Below, one piece after another: positions 8,873 through 17,978 of a stretch of DNA of 57,662 bases (the first letter of the stretch is position 1; every line of letters begins with the position of its first letter). This DNA is from Agaricicola taiwanensis (GTDB taxonomy: Bacteria; Pseudomonadota; Alphaproteobacteria; Rhizobiales; Methylopilaceae), in assembly GCF_014635245.1 (NCBI RefSeq), contig NZ_BMCP01000008.1:1-57662 (forward strand), written 5' to 3'. The position numbers and the translations under genes were made by a program. Under the pieces are notes generated by a model that had not been told where the DNA came from, did not search any database, and saw nothing but the letters and a program-made list of their open reading frames with translations.

Positions 8873-10480
8873 TTATTCCGCCGCGTTGGTGGTCACCCGC
8901 GGCGTTCCTTCTTCCAGCTCGCCGGAGCGATAGGTGCTGCCTTCGCGGTTCTGGCCCGGCGCGGGTTTGCCCGGCAGCGGGGCGAGGGCCTTGGCCTTCT
9001 CCAGGTCGATGCCGGCACCCTCGGCCACGCGGCGGCCGTAGTCCTCGTCGCAGTGCCAGAAGTGCCAGACCATGCGCAACGCGATGTGCTCCGGGCAGTC
9101 CTTCATGTCGGCGACGAGGTTGTTGATCAGGTCGTCGCGCTCCCAGTCCTCGAAGGTGCGATAGCGCTCGCCAGCTTGCGTGTAGTCATCCGCCGTGCGC
9201 GTCAGCTCATAGCGGCCGAGGTGGCCCTCCACCCACTGGTGATAGTCCCGCTCGCGGCGGGGCGCCTCGTTGAGCCCGCCCATGGAGCTCGGCTCATAGT
9301 TCACATGCTTGCTCTGCTCTGGCCCGCGGTCGACGTGATAGGCCATCTGGCCGTCGCGCTGGTTGGTGTTGGCGCGGGCCTCGTCCTGCGGGCTGTTCAC
9401 GGGGAGCTGCAGGTAATTGGCGCCCACGCGATAGCGCTGGGTGTCGGAATAGGACAGCGTGCGGCCCTGCAGCATCTTGTCGTCGGAGAAGTCGATGCCA
9501 TCAACCAGCACGCCGGTGCCGAAGGCCGACTGCTCGGTCTCGGCAAAGAAGTTGTCGGGGTTGCGGTCCAGCACCAGGCGGCCAACGGGCAGCAGCGGGA
9601 ACTGGTCCTCCGGCCAGCGCTTGGTGTCATCGAGCGGGTCGAAGCTCAGTTCCGGATGGTCATCGTCCGACATGATCTGGACGCACATTTCCCATTCTGG
9701 ATAGTCGCCGCGCTCGATGGCGTCATAAAGGTCGCGCGTGGCATGGCCGGTGTCCTGCGCCTGGATCTCGGCGGCCTGTTCGCTCGTCAGGTTCTTCACG
9801 CCGAGCCTGGGCTCGAAGGAGAACTTCACCAGCACGGCCTCGCCGGCATCGTTGATGAGCTTGTAGGTGTTCACGCTGGAGCCCTGCATGTGCCGGTAAT
9901 TGGCCGGGATGCCCCAGGGGCTCTTCACCCAGGTCACCATGTGCAGCGATTCCGGATGGTGCATGACGAAGTCGTAGAAGCGCCAGGCCTCCTGCCGGTT
10001 GGAGACCGGATCCGGCTTGAAGGCGTGGATCATATCGGGGAACTTGATGGCATCGCGGATGAAGAAGACCTTCAGGTTGTTGCCGACGAGGTCCCAGTTG
10101 CCGTCAACGGTTTTGAACTTGATGGCAAAACCGCGCGGATCGCGCGCCGTCTCGGGCGAATCCTTGGAGCCGATCACGGTGGAGAAACGCAGGAACACCG
10201 GCGTCTTCACGCCTGTCTGCGTCAACACCTTGGCGCGGGTGTATCTGGAGGCCGGCTCGTCGCCGATCTTGCCATAGGCCTCGAAGTATCCGTGGGCGGC
10301 CGTGCCGCGCGCATGCACCACCCGCTCGGGGATGCGCTCGCGGTCAAAATGCGTGATCTTCTCGATGAACTGGTAGTTTTCCAGCGTGGCGGGCCCGCGC
10401 TCGCCAACGCTGCGCAGGCTCTGATTGTCGGCCACCGGGCGGCCTTGCCGCGTGGTCAGGGTGGTGCGTTTGTCGGACAT
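8873..10480 (-). CDS. katA: Monofunctional haem catalase
   Basis: 535 residues; converts hydrogen peroxide to water and oxygen in the cytoplasm. The catalytic His56 lies in RVVHARG, the active-site Asn in [10 protein letters not shown], and the proximal haem Tyr in the segment [16 protein letters not shown]. Length fits the small-subunit catalases. ATG 10480 is chosen because AGGAG lies just upstream and the family motif pattern begins right after it. A promoter of EcfG type lies 73 bases upstream, so control by the general stress response is likely. The symbol katA is used in the generic sense; orthology was not tested. Confidence 0.96.
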   Translation of the reverse strand: MSDKRTTLTTRQGRPVADNQSLRSVGERGPATLENYQFIEKITHFDRERIPERVVHARGTAAHGYFEAYGKIGDEPASRYTRAKVLTQTGVKTPVFLRFSTVIGSKDSPETARDPRGFAIKFKTVDGNWDLVGNNLKVFFIRDAIKFPDMIHAFKPDPVSNRQEAWRFYDFVMHHPESLHMVTWVKSPWGIPANYRHMQGSSVNTYKLINDAGEAVLVKFSFEPRLGVKNLTSEQAAEIQAQDTGHATRDLYDAIERGDYPEWEMCVQIMSDDDHPELSFDPLDDTKRWPEDQFPLLPVGRLVLDRNPDNFFAETEQSAFGTGVLVDGIDFSDDKMLQGRTLSYSDTQRYRVGANYLQLPVNSPQDEARANTNQRDGQMAYHVDRGPEQSKHVNYEPSSMGGLNEAPRRERDYHQWVEGHLGRYELTRTADDYTQAGERYRTFEDWERDDLINNLVADMKDCPEHIALRMVWHFWHCDEDYGRRVAEGAGIDLEKAKALAPLPGKPAPGQNREGSTYRSGELEEGTPRVTTNAAE

Positions 10481-10552
10481 GGGGCGGCTCCTGAGTGGGC
10501 ATGGTTTTGGCCGCGCGCTCGGACGCCGTGCCGGGCGCGCCTCTGGCGGGAC

Positions 10553-10577
10553 AACGGGCCACCACCGGTGTTGTTCC
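10553..10577 (-). promoter_or_regulatory. EcfG-type (general stress) promoter of catalase
   Basis: On the minus strand the sequence reads GGAAC, 16 bases, CGTT, which is the known pattern for the alphaproteobacterial general-stress sigma factor EcfG. The -10 end lies 73 bases before the catalase ATG. Catalases are common members of this regulon, so pattern and target agree. Confidence 0.6.
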
Positions 10578-10607
10578 AAAAGAAAACGCCCCGGCCAGGC
10601 CGGGGCG
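10578..10607 (-). terminator. Rho-independent terminator of the RcnB-like gene
   Basis: A perfect 10-bp inverted repeat (CGCCCCGGCC at 10587-10596 and its complement at 10598-10607) is followed on the minus strand by TTTTCTTTT. It lies 34 bases after the stop of the RcnB-like gene and directly abuts the catalase promoter. Confidence 0.8.
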
Positions 10608-10640
10608 CTCCATTGTCAAAACGATCGATGCCGAAGGCGA

Positions 10641-11000
10641 TCAGCGTGCGGCGGCAAGGCCGAGGATCAGGCCGCTGGCCATGCTCAGCAGCATGTAGTT
10701 GTTGTCGACCTTGACCCACTGCTGGCCGGGTCCGGGGCGACGCAGGCCATGGCGGTGGTAGTCCTTCACCACCGGCTGGCGGCGCCAGTTGGAGACATGC
10801 TGGCCGCGCTTCCAGTCGTGCCGGCGAACATTGTGGTGCCGGCGCACGTCGCGGTGCTGCGGACGGGCGTGGCGCTGCGGCTCCACCCGGTGCGAGTGGC
10901 TGTAGCCCGGCCTCCGCTCGTCGTGGCGCGGGGCGGCCTGGGCCAGCGTGGGGGCGAGGAAGGAGAGGATGACGGCAGCGATGATGGCGGGCTTCAACAT
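10641..11000 (-). CDS. RcnB-like periplasmic protein
   Basis: 119 residues with a signal peptide (1-22, ending AQA), a long His/Arg-rich middle and the conserved C-terminus GQQWVKVDNNYMLLSMASGLI. This last part is the hallmark of the RcnB (YohN) family, whose founding member helps keep nickel and cobalt balance in the periplasm. Members in this order of bacteria are numerous and mostly uncharacterised. The many histidines would suit metal binding, but that is inference. No RcnA-type exporter is adjacent. Confidence 0.85.
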   Translation of the reverse strand: MLKPAIIAAVILSFLAPTLAQAAPRHDERRPGYSHSHRVEPQRHARPQHRDVRRHHNVRRHDWKRGQHVSNWRRQPVVKDYHRHGLRRPGPGQQWVKVDNNYMLLSMASGLILGLAAAR

Positions 11001-11086
11001 GGGAGGTACTCCTGAACAGATGCCCGGACCTTACGGCCTCGCAGCTGAACCCAAGGTGAACGTGAAGGTTAATGTTTTGTAACGAT

Positions 11087-11815
11087 TCAGGTGCTTTCGG
11101 AGGCCGTGCGACCGGCGCGGACAAGTCCGTTGGCCGACACCAGAAGGAGGATCGCCGCTGTGGCGAGCAGCAGCAGCTCGCCGACCCACTGGTAGATCAT
11201 CACGCCGGCGATGCCGCCGAGCAGGAAAGAGAGCACCGTTGCTCCGTGCAGCCGCAGCTTCGCCCAGACGGCGCCTGCGTCGTGGCGCGGCTCGCGGCCC
11301 CGGGCCATGTCGATGAGCATGCCGAGCTCGATGCCGATATCGGTGGACATGCCCGAGATGTGGGTCGTGCGCACCCGGGCGTTGGAGATGCGCGTCACCA
11401 CTGCGTTCTGCAGGCCCATAAGAAAGCTGAGCCCGAGGATCAGCGCTGCTGTGCGGACCCCCGCCGGCAGCCACATCGCGGCCAGCGCGAGAACCGCCAA
11501 AAGGATCGCTTCGGTGAGGACGCTGAAGGCGTAGATGCCATGGATGCGCCGCCGCCGCCCGGCGTTGATGAGAAGCGTGGAAACGAGCGCGCCGGCGATG
11601 AAGATCATGACGATGGCAAGGAGGAAGCCGCCGATGCCCAGGTTGCCCAGCGCCAGATTGTCCGAAAGCGCCGAGACATTGCCTGTCATATTGGCCGAGA
11701 AGAAGCCCACCGCCTGGAAGGCGGCGGCGTTCAGCGCACCGGCGATCGCGGCCAGCGTGCAGGCAAGCTTCTGGTCGGCACCGCCGCTGCGTTCGTCGCC
11801 CTGTTGGATCAGCAT
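11087..11815 (-). CDS. DUF1275 (YoaK-type) inner-membrane protein
   Basis: 242 residues from ATG 11815, which has GGGAGA upstream. Six hydrophobic helices are visible, with the family motifs GALNAAAFQAVGFFSANMTGNVSALS near the N-terminus, GLQNAVVTRISNARVRTTH in the middle, and HISGMSTDIGIELG. This matches the DUF1275/YoaK family, predicted membrane transporters with no settled substrate. The upstream part of the same open frame is opposite to the neighbouring enzyme gene and is not coding. Confidence 0.88.
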   Translation of the reverse strand: MLIQQGDERSGGADQKLACTLAAIAGALNAAAFQAVGFFSANMTGNVSALSDNLALGNLGIGGFLLAIVMIFIAGALVSTLLINAGRRRRIHGIYAFSVLTEAILLAVLALAAMWLPAGVRTAALILGLSFLMGLQNAVVTRISNARVRTTHISGMSTDIGIELGMLIDMARGREPRHDAGAVWAKLRLHGATVLSFLLGGIAGVMIYQWVGELLLLATAAILLLVSANGLVRAGRTASEST

Positions 11816-12007
11816 GCTGTCTCCCGCTCGTCCCAGCGGTTTTCGATGCGCTCGTCCCGCCAAAAACGAGGTTACGGCGAGAGTGCGGAGAAAGAAAAGG
11901 CGGCGCGGCGTCCTGCCCCCGCCTTGACCCGCCGCCGCCCGCCGATAGCATGGCGCCCACAAACCCGCGCGCCAGACTGCGGGCCCCACCTCGAGGACAC
12001 GCCCCCC

Positions 12008-12913
12008 ATGACCCAATCCCGCCTTCGCCCCACCACAGCCCTGCGCAAACTTCTGGCGGATGGCACCTTCCTGCATATGCCTGCCGTCTATGACGCGCTC
12101 GGCGGCCGGCTGGTGGAAAGCCTCGGCTTCGAGGCGGCCTATGTCGGCGGCTACGTCACCGGTGGCTCCAAGGCGGTCACCGAGCCGCTGCTCACCATGA
12201 CCGAGCAGGTGGGGCTTGCCCATGACGTCGCCACGGCCATCGATATCCCCGTGGTGGTGGATGCCGGCGCCGGCTTCGGCGAGCCCCTGCACACCATGCG
12301 CACGGTGCGCGAGTTCATCGACAAGGGCATTGCCGGCGTCCACATCGAGGACCAGCTCTACCCCAAGCGCGCGCATTACCACACCTATGTGGCCCATGCG
12401 GTGCCGACCGAGGAATTCGTCCAGAAGATCGAATTCGCAGCCCGCGAGCGTGACGCGCGCGATCCTGACTTCGTCATCATCGCGCGCTCCGACACCTGCC
12501 GCTTCTTCGGCGTGGAGGAGGCCATCGGCCGCGTCAACAAGGCGGCCAGGGTCGGCGCCGATTACGGTCTCATCTTCCCCCGCAACGAGGATGAGGCCGA
12601 GCAGGCCGTGAAGCTCTCCGACGTGCCGCTCGTTTATGTGCAAAGCCGCGGCAACCGCGACGGCCGCCCCATCATCTCGCGGGACGACCTCAAATCCATG
12701 GGCTATGTCGCCTGCATCGAGGCGCAGGTCATGCTGTGCAGCGCCTTCCACTTCCTGAAGGAGTGCCTGACGGAACTGCGTGAGACCGGCGACTACACCG
12801 GCATCAGCGGAGAGGATTTCGTCCGCGCCCGCAAGGATGTCGAAGACCTGATCCGGCTGGAGGAATATTACGAGGTTGAGCGCGCCACCGTGGAGAAGGG
12901 CGAGACGGTGTGA
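12008..12913 (+). CDS. Isocitrate lyase/PEP mutase family enzyme
   Basis: 301 residues with a TIM-barrel pattern. Metal-binding acids are visible in VVVDAGAGFGEP and in GVHIEDQLYPKR. The usual lyase loop KxCGH is replaced by KRAHYH, so the catalytic cysteine of isocitrate and methylisocitrate lyases is missing. The protein is thus more likely a PEP-mutase-like or oxaloacetate/2-oxo acid cleaving member, often annotated as carboxyvinyl-carboxyphosphonate phosphorylmutase. The exact substrate is unknown. It stands alone, divergent from the DUF1275 gene with 190 bases between them. Confidence 0.85.
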   Translation: MTQSRLRPTTALRKLLADGTFLHMPAVYDALGGRLVESLGFEAAYVGGYVTGGSKAVTEPLLTMTEQVGLAHDVATAIDIPVVVDAGAGFGEPLHTMRTVREFIDKGIAGVHIEDQLYPKRAHYHTYVAHAVPTEEFVQKIEFAARERDARDPDFVIIARSDTCRFFGVEEAIGRVNKAARVGADYGLIFPRNEDEAEQAVKLSDVPLVYVQSRGNRDGRPIISRDDLKSMGYVACIEAQVMLCSAFHFLKECLTELRETGDYTGISGEDFVRARKDVEDLIRLEEYYEVERATVEKGETV

Positions 12914-12923
12914 GGCGAGGCGC

Positions 12924-14864
12924 TTATGGAGCGCCGGACCGCGTCCCGATAGATTGTCCGATGAAGAGATCGGCGATCCTGGAAGACGTATGAACAGGCT
13001 CCATCGACCAGATAACGCCATAGCTGTCGTCGGATATCCAGGACTTGTAGCGTGTCCGACGTGCGCTCGTGAGGCTATCCTTCTGAATGGCCATGATCAT
13101 TACAAAATCAATTCCGTCTTTCGTATCGTGATGAACGCGCATTTCGTTTGGATCAATATGAAATGGCGTCGTAATTAGCTCTTCGAGGGAGATGCGGCGC
13201 TCTTCTGGTGTGAGGTCGGCGCCTTCGCGAGATGGCCAACACACCATATGAAGGGAAATGCCGTCGGTATTTATCCAGAAGTGCTTGGTGTCGGTTTTGC
13301 CCAACTTCTCCTGCTTCGGCGTATCTGGAAATCTGATCGTCTTGCCGCATCCATCTTCTTGAGGAAGAGGCAGCGGCAGCTCGGCGAGTTCTGCTTCTTC
13401 CTGCGTGAAGAGCGCGGCTATCCCTTCGTCTTTATAGTTTTTCTCCTGCGCCAGAAAATCAAGCACTCGCTTCTGATCTTGATCCGCGGGAGCTTCCGCA
13501 TGCAGGGACTGCACCTGTCCGTCCGACAACAGAAGGATAATCTCGATTTTTTTGTGTGAACTGTCGAGGCCTGTGAGCCGTGCCACGATGCTGTCGCCGC
13601 GCTGCTCAATCTGGTAGGACTTGCCGGTCACCTTGTCGCCTGCGTGCTTGTCGAGGATAGCGCGTGCGCTCTCTTCCTCGACCTTCACCCGGAAGCGGTC
13701 CAGACAGGTGGTGGACAGGACGACGTCCTTCATCTTCCAGGCCGCAACGAATAGGCGTCCGTTCTCCGACGACTGATCGCTAAGATCAGGCCGGCTGGGG
13801 AACCTGACGGGAATCAGGCAGGAGGGATGTGAAAGCGTTTGGGGGTGCCCACCAGCGCCCAGCGTGTCGGGCCATTCCGCTGCAGGGTCGCGGAACAGCC
13901 GTTGCACTTGGTCCCGTTGACGTTCACGCGCCGCCTGCCCCGTCCCCTCCACAACGGAGCGAATGTCGATCATGGTGCCGTCCAGGATCTTCGCGGCGCT
14001 CGCGGAGCTTTCCTCATCGCTCATATCGACCAGCGAGACGATCAATGCCCCGCCGCTTGTCTCGACTGAATAGAGATCATCTTTGGACGGATGATAATGT
14101 TCGAGCCATTGCCGCACAAAAGGAAGACTGGGCTCGATTGAACTGTCCTTCCTGCATGTAATTTCTAGGAAGTCGATGAAATTCGGTGTTGCATATATAG
14201 TAGTCTGCGAAGAATTGCTTAGTTCAGTAATAATTTCGTGCTGCTGGGGTAAATCCAGTGGATGCGGGCAGTGGGTGGGCCATGGATGGGCAGCATCTGT
14301 CCTTGGCGTGTCGAGGGCCCCGAATTTGGCCTCGGGCGTGATGAGTTGCTCCACGAAGCGACGTGCCTGTTCCACGGTTTGGCCGTTTCGCCAGCGCGCG
14401 AGTGCATTCAGTTCCACGGTGATGCCACTGCCGAACTGCTTCGTGCGGGCGCGATAGTAGCGCTGGTCGCTCTCGTCGACCACCGCGGTCACAAGACCTT
14501 CTGCAGACAGGATTTTTGTCTTTGCCGATGACGTCAGGTTCAACTCGGTGAGATAGGCCTCAGCCGCAGCTTTGGCGGCTTGAGGATCACTGGGAAGATC
14601 TCCGCCGCGCTTGCAGGTCATGGCGACCGACCCATCATCGAGATCCATATCCAGAAATGCTGTGGTCGTACTCCCCTCCTTTTGGGGCAGTGGCCCGGTC
14701 ATCAACGGCTGAGGAAACAGGATGGCCCGACCGCAACTGTCGTCTTTGACCTCCGCGTTCATGGAGCTGGCACCATATTGAGGCCACAAACCCTGAGCCT
14801 CGCTGTCCACTGCGGCAAGCACCAGCAGCGCGGCCCCGGCCAACATCCATCCCCAGCGCGTCAT
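12924..14864 (-). CDS. Exported protein with four two-cysteine repeats, function unknown
   Basis: 646 residues from ATG 14864 (GGGGGA upstream); residues 1-23 form a signal peptide ending SEAQ. Four tandem modules of about 150 residues each start with a cysteine and a short I/V-x-F-P motif (CGRAILFPQ, CPHPLDLPQ, CLIPVRFPS, CGKTIRFPD), and each has a second cysteine about 36-40 residues later: pairs 44/84, 199/237, 349/387, 506/542. The regular pairing suggests one disulfide per module in the periplasm. I recognise no family. It follows the 706-residue gene by 71 bases on the same strand, so they probably form an operon and act together. Confidence 0.85.
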   Translation of the reverse strand: MTRWGWMLAGAALLVLAAVDSEAQGLWPQYGASSMNAEVKDDSCGRAILFPQPLMTGPLPQKEGSTTTAFLDMDLDDGSVAMTCKRGGDLPSDPQAAKAAAEAYLTELNLTSSAKTKILSAEGLVTAVVDESDQRYYRARTKQFGSGITVELNALARWRNGQTVEQARRFVEQLITPEAKFGALDTPRTDAAHPWPTHCPHPLDLPQQHEIITELSNSSQTTIYATPNFIDFLEITCRKDSSIEPSLPFVRQWLEHYHPSKDDLYSVETSGGALIVSLVDMSDEESSASAAKILDGTMIDIRSVVEGTGQAARERQRDQVQRLFRDPAAEWPDTLGAGGHPQTLSHPSCLIPVRFPSRPDLSDQSSENGRLFVAAWKMKDVVLSTTCLDRFRVKVEEESARAILDKHAGDKVTGKSYQIEQRGDSIVARLTGLDSSHKKIEIILLLSDGQVQSLHAEAPADQDQKRVLDFLAQEKNYKDEGIAALFTQEEAELAELPLPLPQEDGCGKTIRFPDTPKQEKLGKTDTKHFWINTDGISLHMVCWPSREGADLTPEERRISLEELITTPFHIDPNEMRVHHDTKDGIDFVMIMAIQKDSLTSARRTRYKSWISDDSYGVIWSMEPVHTSSRIADLFIGQSIGTRSGAP

Positions 14865-14935
14865 GCGACGATCCCCCATTGATCCCATGTCCCGCAAGAA
14901 CAATGCATGAACATGCAGTCGGCTGCAATCCGATT

Positions 14936-17056
14936 CTACGGTGCCTTCCATTGAACGTCCCGGCTGGTGATAAAGGGCCGAAAACCTGCTTTCGGCTGAG
15001 CCTCCTCCAGCTGCGTCCGCAGGTGAACCAGCAGAATATCGCCGAAGCGGGATCCCGCCAGCCGTGCCAGATCGGCCGGATCCAGGGCGACGTCCTGCCC
15101 CAGATCGATATCGCTCTGGATGCGCCGCGCGCGATCCTCGGGGAGCACCCGCGCGAGATCCGCTGTGGCGATCCCTTGCGCTTGCAGTGCGCCTGCGAGG
15201 GTCGATCCATCGACATAGACCCGCAGTCCTCCCGAAATCTGCGCAGTCACACGGGCAAACTGGTCCGGGTCTTTCTCCCGAAGGCGGATGGCAGCAGGCG
15301 ACGTGAGAACCTGGCGGGCAAGGTGAGCGGTCGTCCAAGGCTGGTTGACGCGGCTCGCGGGTCGGGGAATTTCGTGAGGTGGTTTCTCCGAGCTTCGGAT
15401 TGAGTAGGGGAGCTCACTGATGTTTATATAGGTTTTGTCGTCATTTAGCTCTTCCAAATCTTTCTCGAGCTTTTCACGTATTTTTTCCTTAAAGTGCGTC
15501 TCTCCGATCTCTAAATATGGGCCCCATTTCTTAGGTAGATTGATAAAATCGAATGGATTAAATGAAATGTTTTTTGTTGCCTCCAAAAGGAAGGCGAGCT
15601 GTGATCCTCGCTCAATTTTACTGATGTCATTACTATAGAGATCACCGTAGCGCCCTTGCTTCCCAGTTCTGGCCAACGTATCGAACACGCCGCCCAGCTT
15701 TCTCCCAATCAACGGCACTTGACCCAGCAACACGCTTGGAATTTGCCGGCCGGTTTCTTCCGCCTCCAACCGTTCTGGCGCATATCGCATTCCCGGAGCG
15801 GGCGCATTATGCTCGCGTCCGTATTGTCCGAGCGCCTTTCCTTGTTCGACTTGTTGGCGGGCGTTGATTTCCAACTGGGCCGGCACGCCTAGCAGGCGTT
15901 TGATCGCTTCCTCCGCCGTTATAAGTTTTGCCCTAACTGGCCCGATCATTGCTATGGTCTTATTGGGAAGGAATCCTTCTCTGCGCACACGATCGCGATA
16001 ATTGGCTAGTTGCTCGTCAGACATCTGAGCAACATCTTCCAGTTCGGCGATAATTTGTTTCGCGGTCACCGGAATTTCCGGTTGATCCAGGTTGAGATAT
16101 CCCCAAGCCGACCATGCGTCGCCCATTGCCGTGAGAAAACCTACCTTTATTCCCTTAGGTACTTCCAATGCTGCTTTCGGGCGATATACCCTGTTATAGG
16201 CTCGGACTAACAAATAATTGATGATTTCTTCGGCATTTTCAGGGTCTTGTAGAATATCTTCGACACTGCTCTGTACGTCTTTTGGTTCGATCAGTGGGGC
16301 GAAACTGTTAGCTTTATGGAGCAACTCTGCGCGTTGTTCTGCCGTAAGATGTGCTGCCTCAGGAATTGAGCCGAGGTACTCTCTAAAATCGTTGTAAAGA
16401 AAATCAATCTGGTTCGTTATCATCAGTCGGCCTGGCACCACGCCAATTTGATTTGCGTCGTCTTCTCGTTCGGCAGCCCGTACGCCACCATAAACCGATA
16501 TCAAATGATCGGCACCGTCGATGGTGAAGGTTGTGGGATCATTGGTGATCTCAGCTTGCTCCTGACCATCGGGAGGATTGCCCCATTCGGCCTTGTATCG
16601 GCGGCTTTGCTCATCTTCTGCGCGGCTCGATGAGGATTCGACGCGACGGGGGATCGCATAGGGGGAAATCCCGGGCGCGGGAGAAGCCTTGGCGGGTTCC
16701 GTCGCCGTTCCCGCCGCAGGAGCGGGAGCGGTATCCGGCGTGGATGGCGTAACTGGAGCAAGCGGCTTCCGCATCGCCTTTGCTGCTTCATCAACCCCTG
16801 CCAAGTATTCCCAATCCTCCGGCGTCAGGTCGAAAGCGCCATTGAATTCCCTGCGAACGGTGCGGGCCAGGGCCGGGTTGACGCTTTCTATGGCACCGAT
16901 GCGCTGATCGGCATCGAACTGCTCGAGAATGTCTTGATTGGCATCGATGAAATCGCGGGTGAGGCCGAACCGCGTTATGTATTCGTCAGGCCGGAATGCG
17001 CCGGATCCATCTTCAGGATTGCGGCCAAGCGACGGCCGTTGTGACATCTCAGTCAT
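14936..17056 (-). CDS. Large hypothetical protein, first gene of a two-gene operon
   Basis: 706 residues, no signal peptide and no membrane helix. Parts visible: a compact N-terminal domain (1-95, ending in DLTPEDWEYLAG), a Pro/Ala/Thr linker (about 98-130), a long helical middle rich in charged residues, and a C-terminal domain rich in acidic Asp/Leu repeats (DLARVLPEDRARRI, DPADLARLAGSRFGDILL). No catalytic motif is evident. Bases 15400-16600 are clearly less GC-rich than the neighbours, which suggests transfer. The gene is followed by the exported four-repeat protein. N-terminal sequence has a flavour of phage structural or injected proteins, but I cannot support this. Confidence 0.8.
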   Translation of the reverse strand: MTEMSQRPSLGRNPEDGSGAFRPDEYITRFGLTRDFIDANQDILEQFDADQRIGAIESVNPALARTVRREFNGAFDLTPEDWEYLAGVDEAAKAMRKPLAPVTPSTPDTAPAPAAGTATEPAKASPAPGISPYAIPRRVESSSSRAEDEQSRRYKAEWGNPPDGQEQAEITNDPTTFTIDGADHLISVYGGVRAAEREDDANQIGVVPGRLMITNQIDFLYNDFREYLGSIPEAAHLTAEQRAELLHKANSFAPLIEPKDVQSSVEDILQDPENAEEIINYLLVRAYNRVYRPKAALEVPKGIKVGFLTAMGDAWSAWGYLNLDQPEIPVTAKQIIAELEDVAQMSDEQLANYRDRVRREGFLPNKTIAMIGPVRAKLITAEEAIKRLLGVPAQLEINARQQVEQGKALGQYGREHNAPAPGMRYAPERLEAEETGRQIPSVLLGQVPLIGRKLGGVFDTLARTGKQGRYGDLYSNDISKIERGSQLAFLLEATKNISFNPFDFINLPKKWGPYLEIGETHFKEKIREKLEKDLEELNDDKTYINISELPYSIRSSEKPPHEIPRPASRVNQPWTTAHLARQVLTSPAAIRLREKDPDQFARVTAQISGGLRVYVDGSTLAGALQAQGIATADLARVLPEDRARRIQSDIDLGQDVALDPADLARLAGSRFGDILLVHLRTQLEEAQPKAGFRPFITSRDVQWKAP

Positions 17057-17362
17057 GGTTGAACCTTGCGCTTGCGGAAAGGGGAAGCTGTCAGCGCTGC
17101 GCCGATGGGCCGGATCAGAAAAGAGGAAGGGAGTCAGCCTGCGACGGCACGGGTAATGCGGCGGCAGAAGGGCGGCAGCATGAATATCCGACGGTGCGCC
17201 AACACAGCGCGCCTGTCAAGTTTATTTTCCCATAACGGACAAAATACCCAATTTAGCCTGAGTGTCGGTGGATGGAAATTCTTTATGAGGCATCCCCTTC
17301 ATATGAACGACGCATGACTCAGTGTAGGTGTCCGACATCCTTTCCGGGAAGGAGACGACGAT
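17057..17362. other. Intergenic region between divergent genes
   Basis: 306 bases between the 706-residue gene and the MOSC gene. I see no gene, repeat family copy or clear hairpin. It must hold promoters for both directions. The Shine-Dalgarno of the MOSC gene (GGAAGGAGA) is at its right edge. Confidence 0.4.
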
Positions 17363-17908
17363 TTGGCTCAAGGACGCGTCATTGCGGTTGCCATGGATGC
17401 GGAGCACCGCTTCTCAAAGATTGAGGTGCCGGAGATCCGCATCGTGGCCGGTCTCGGTGTGGAGGGCGACGCGCATCAGGGCGTGACGGTGAAGCATCGA
17501 TCGCGCGTCGCGGCCGATCCCACCCGGCCCAATCTGCGGCAGGTGCATCTCATCCAAGCCGAGCTCTTCGATGAGCTTCGGGACAAGGGCTTTGCCGTGG
17601 GTCCCGCCGATCTCGGCGAGAACGTCACGACGCAAGGCATAGACCTGCTGGCGCTGCCCAGGGGAACCCTCCTGAGGCTCGGCCGGGATGTGCAGTTGGA
17701 GGTCACCGGCCTCAGGAATCCCTGCGGCCAGATCGACGAGTTCCAGCCGGGTCTGTTCAAGGCCGTCCTGGACAAGGGACTTGAGGGCGAGCTCATCCGC
17801 AAGACTGGCGTCATGACCATCGCCCGGGCAGGGGGCCTGGTGCGGGCCGGCGACGCGATCACGGTCGAACTGCCCCCGCCGCCCCACCTTCCGCTTGAGA
17901 AAGTGTAG
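17363..17908 (+). CDS. MOSC domain protein
   Basis: 181 residues starting at TTG 17363, with a strong GGAAGGAG eight to fourteen bases upstream and no better start. It is a single MOSC domain: the conserved cysteine is Cys121 in GLRNPCGQID, preceded by the PADLGENVTTQGIDL motif. MOSC proteins handle sulfur in molybdenum-cofactor related chemistry, for example as relays or reductase parts. This is a stand-alone version like bacterial YiiM-type proteins; its partner is not evident from the neighbours. Confidence 0.9.
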   Translation: MAQGRVIAVAMDAEHRFSKIEVPEIRIVAGLGVEGDAHQGVTVKHRSRVAADPTRPNLRQVHLIQAELFDELRDKGFAVGPADLGENVTTQGIDLLALPRGTLLRLGRDVQLEVTGLRNPCGQIDEFQPGLFKAVLDKGLEGELIRKTGVMTIARAGGLVRAGDAITVELPPPPHLPLEKV

Positions 17909-17978
17909 AGAAATCGAGACCGCCACCCGTCATGCCCGTGGGGCATTTACGTTGAGCAACGCCAAAAACGGCTTCGCG

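Noticed and set aside
9053..10714. 553-residue plus-strand open frame
   Set aside because: Opposite the catalase gene, which is certain.
13829..15403. Several plus-strand open frames of 60-175 residues
   Set aside because: They lie opposite the exported four-repeat protein and the 706-residue gene and show no start signals or family patterns.
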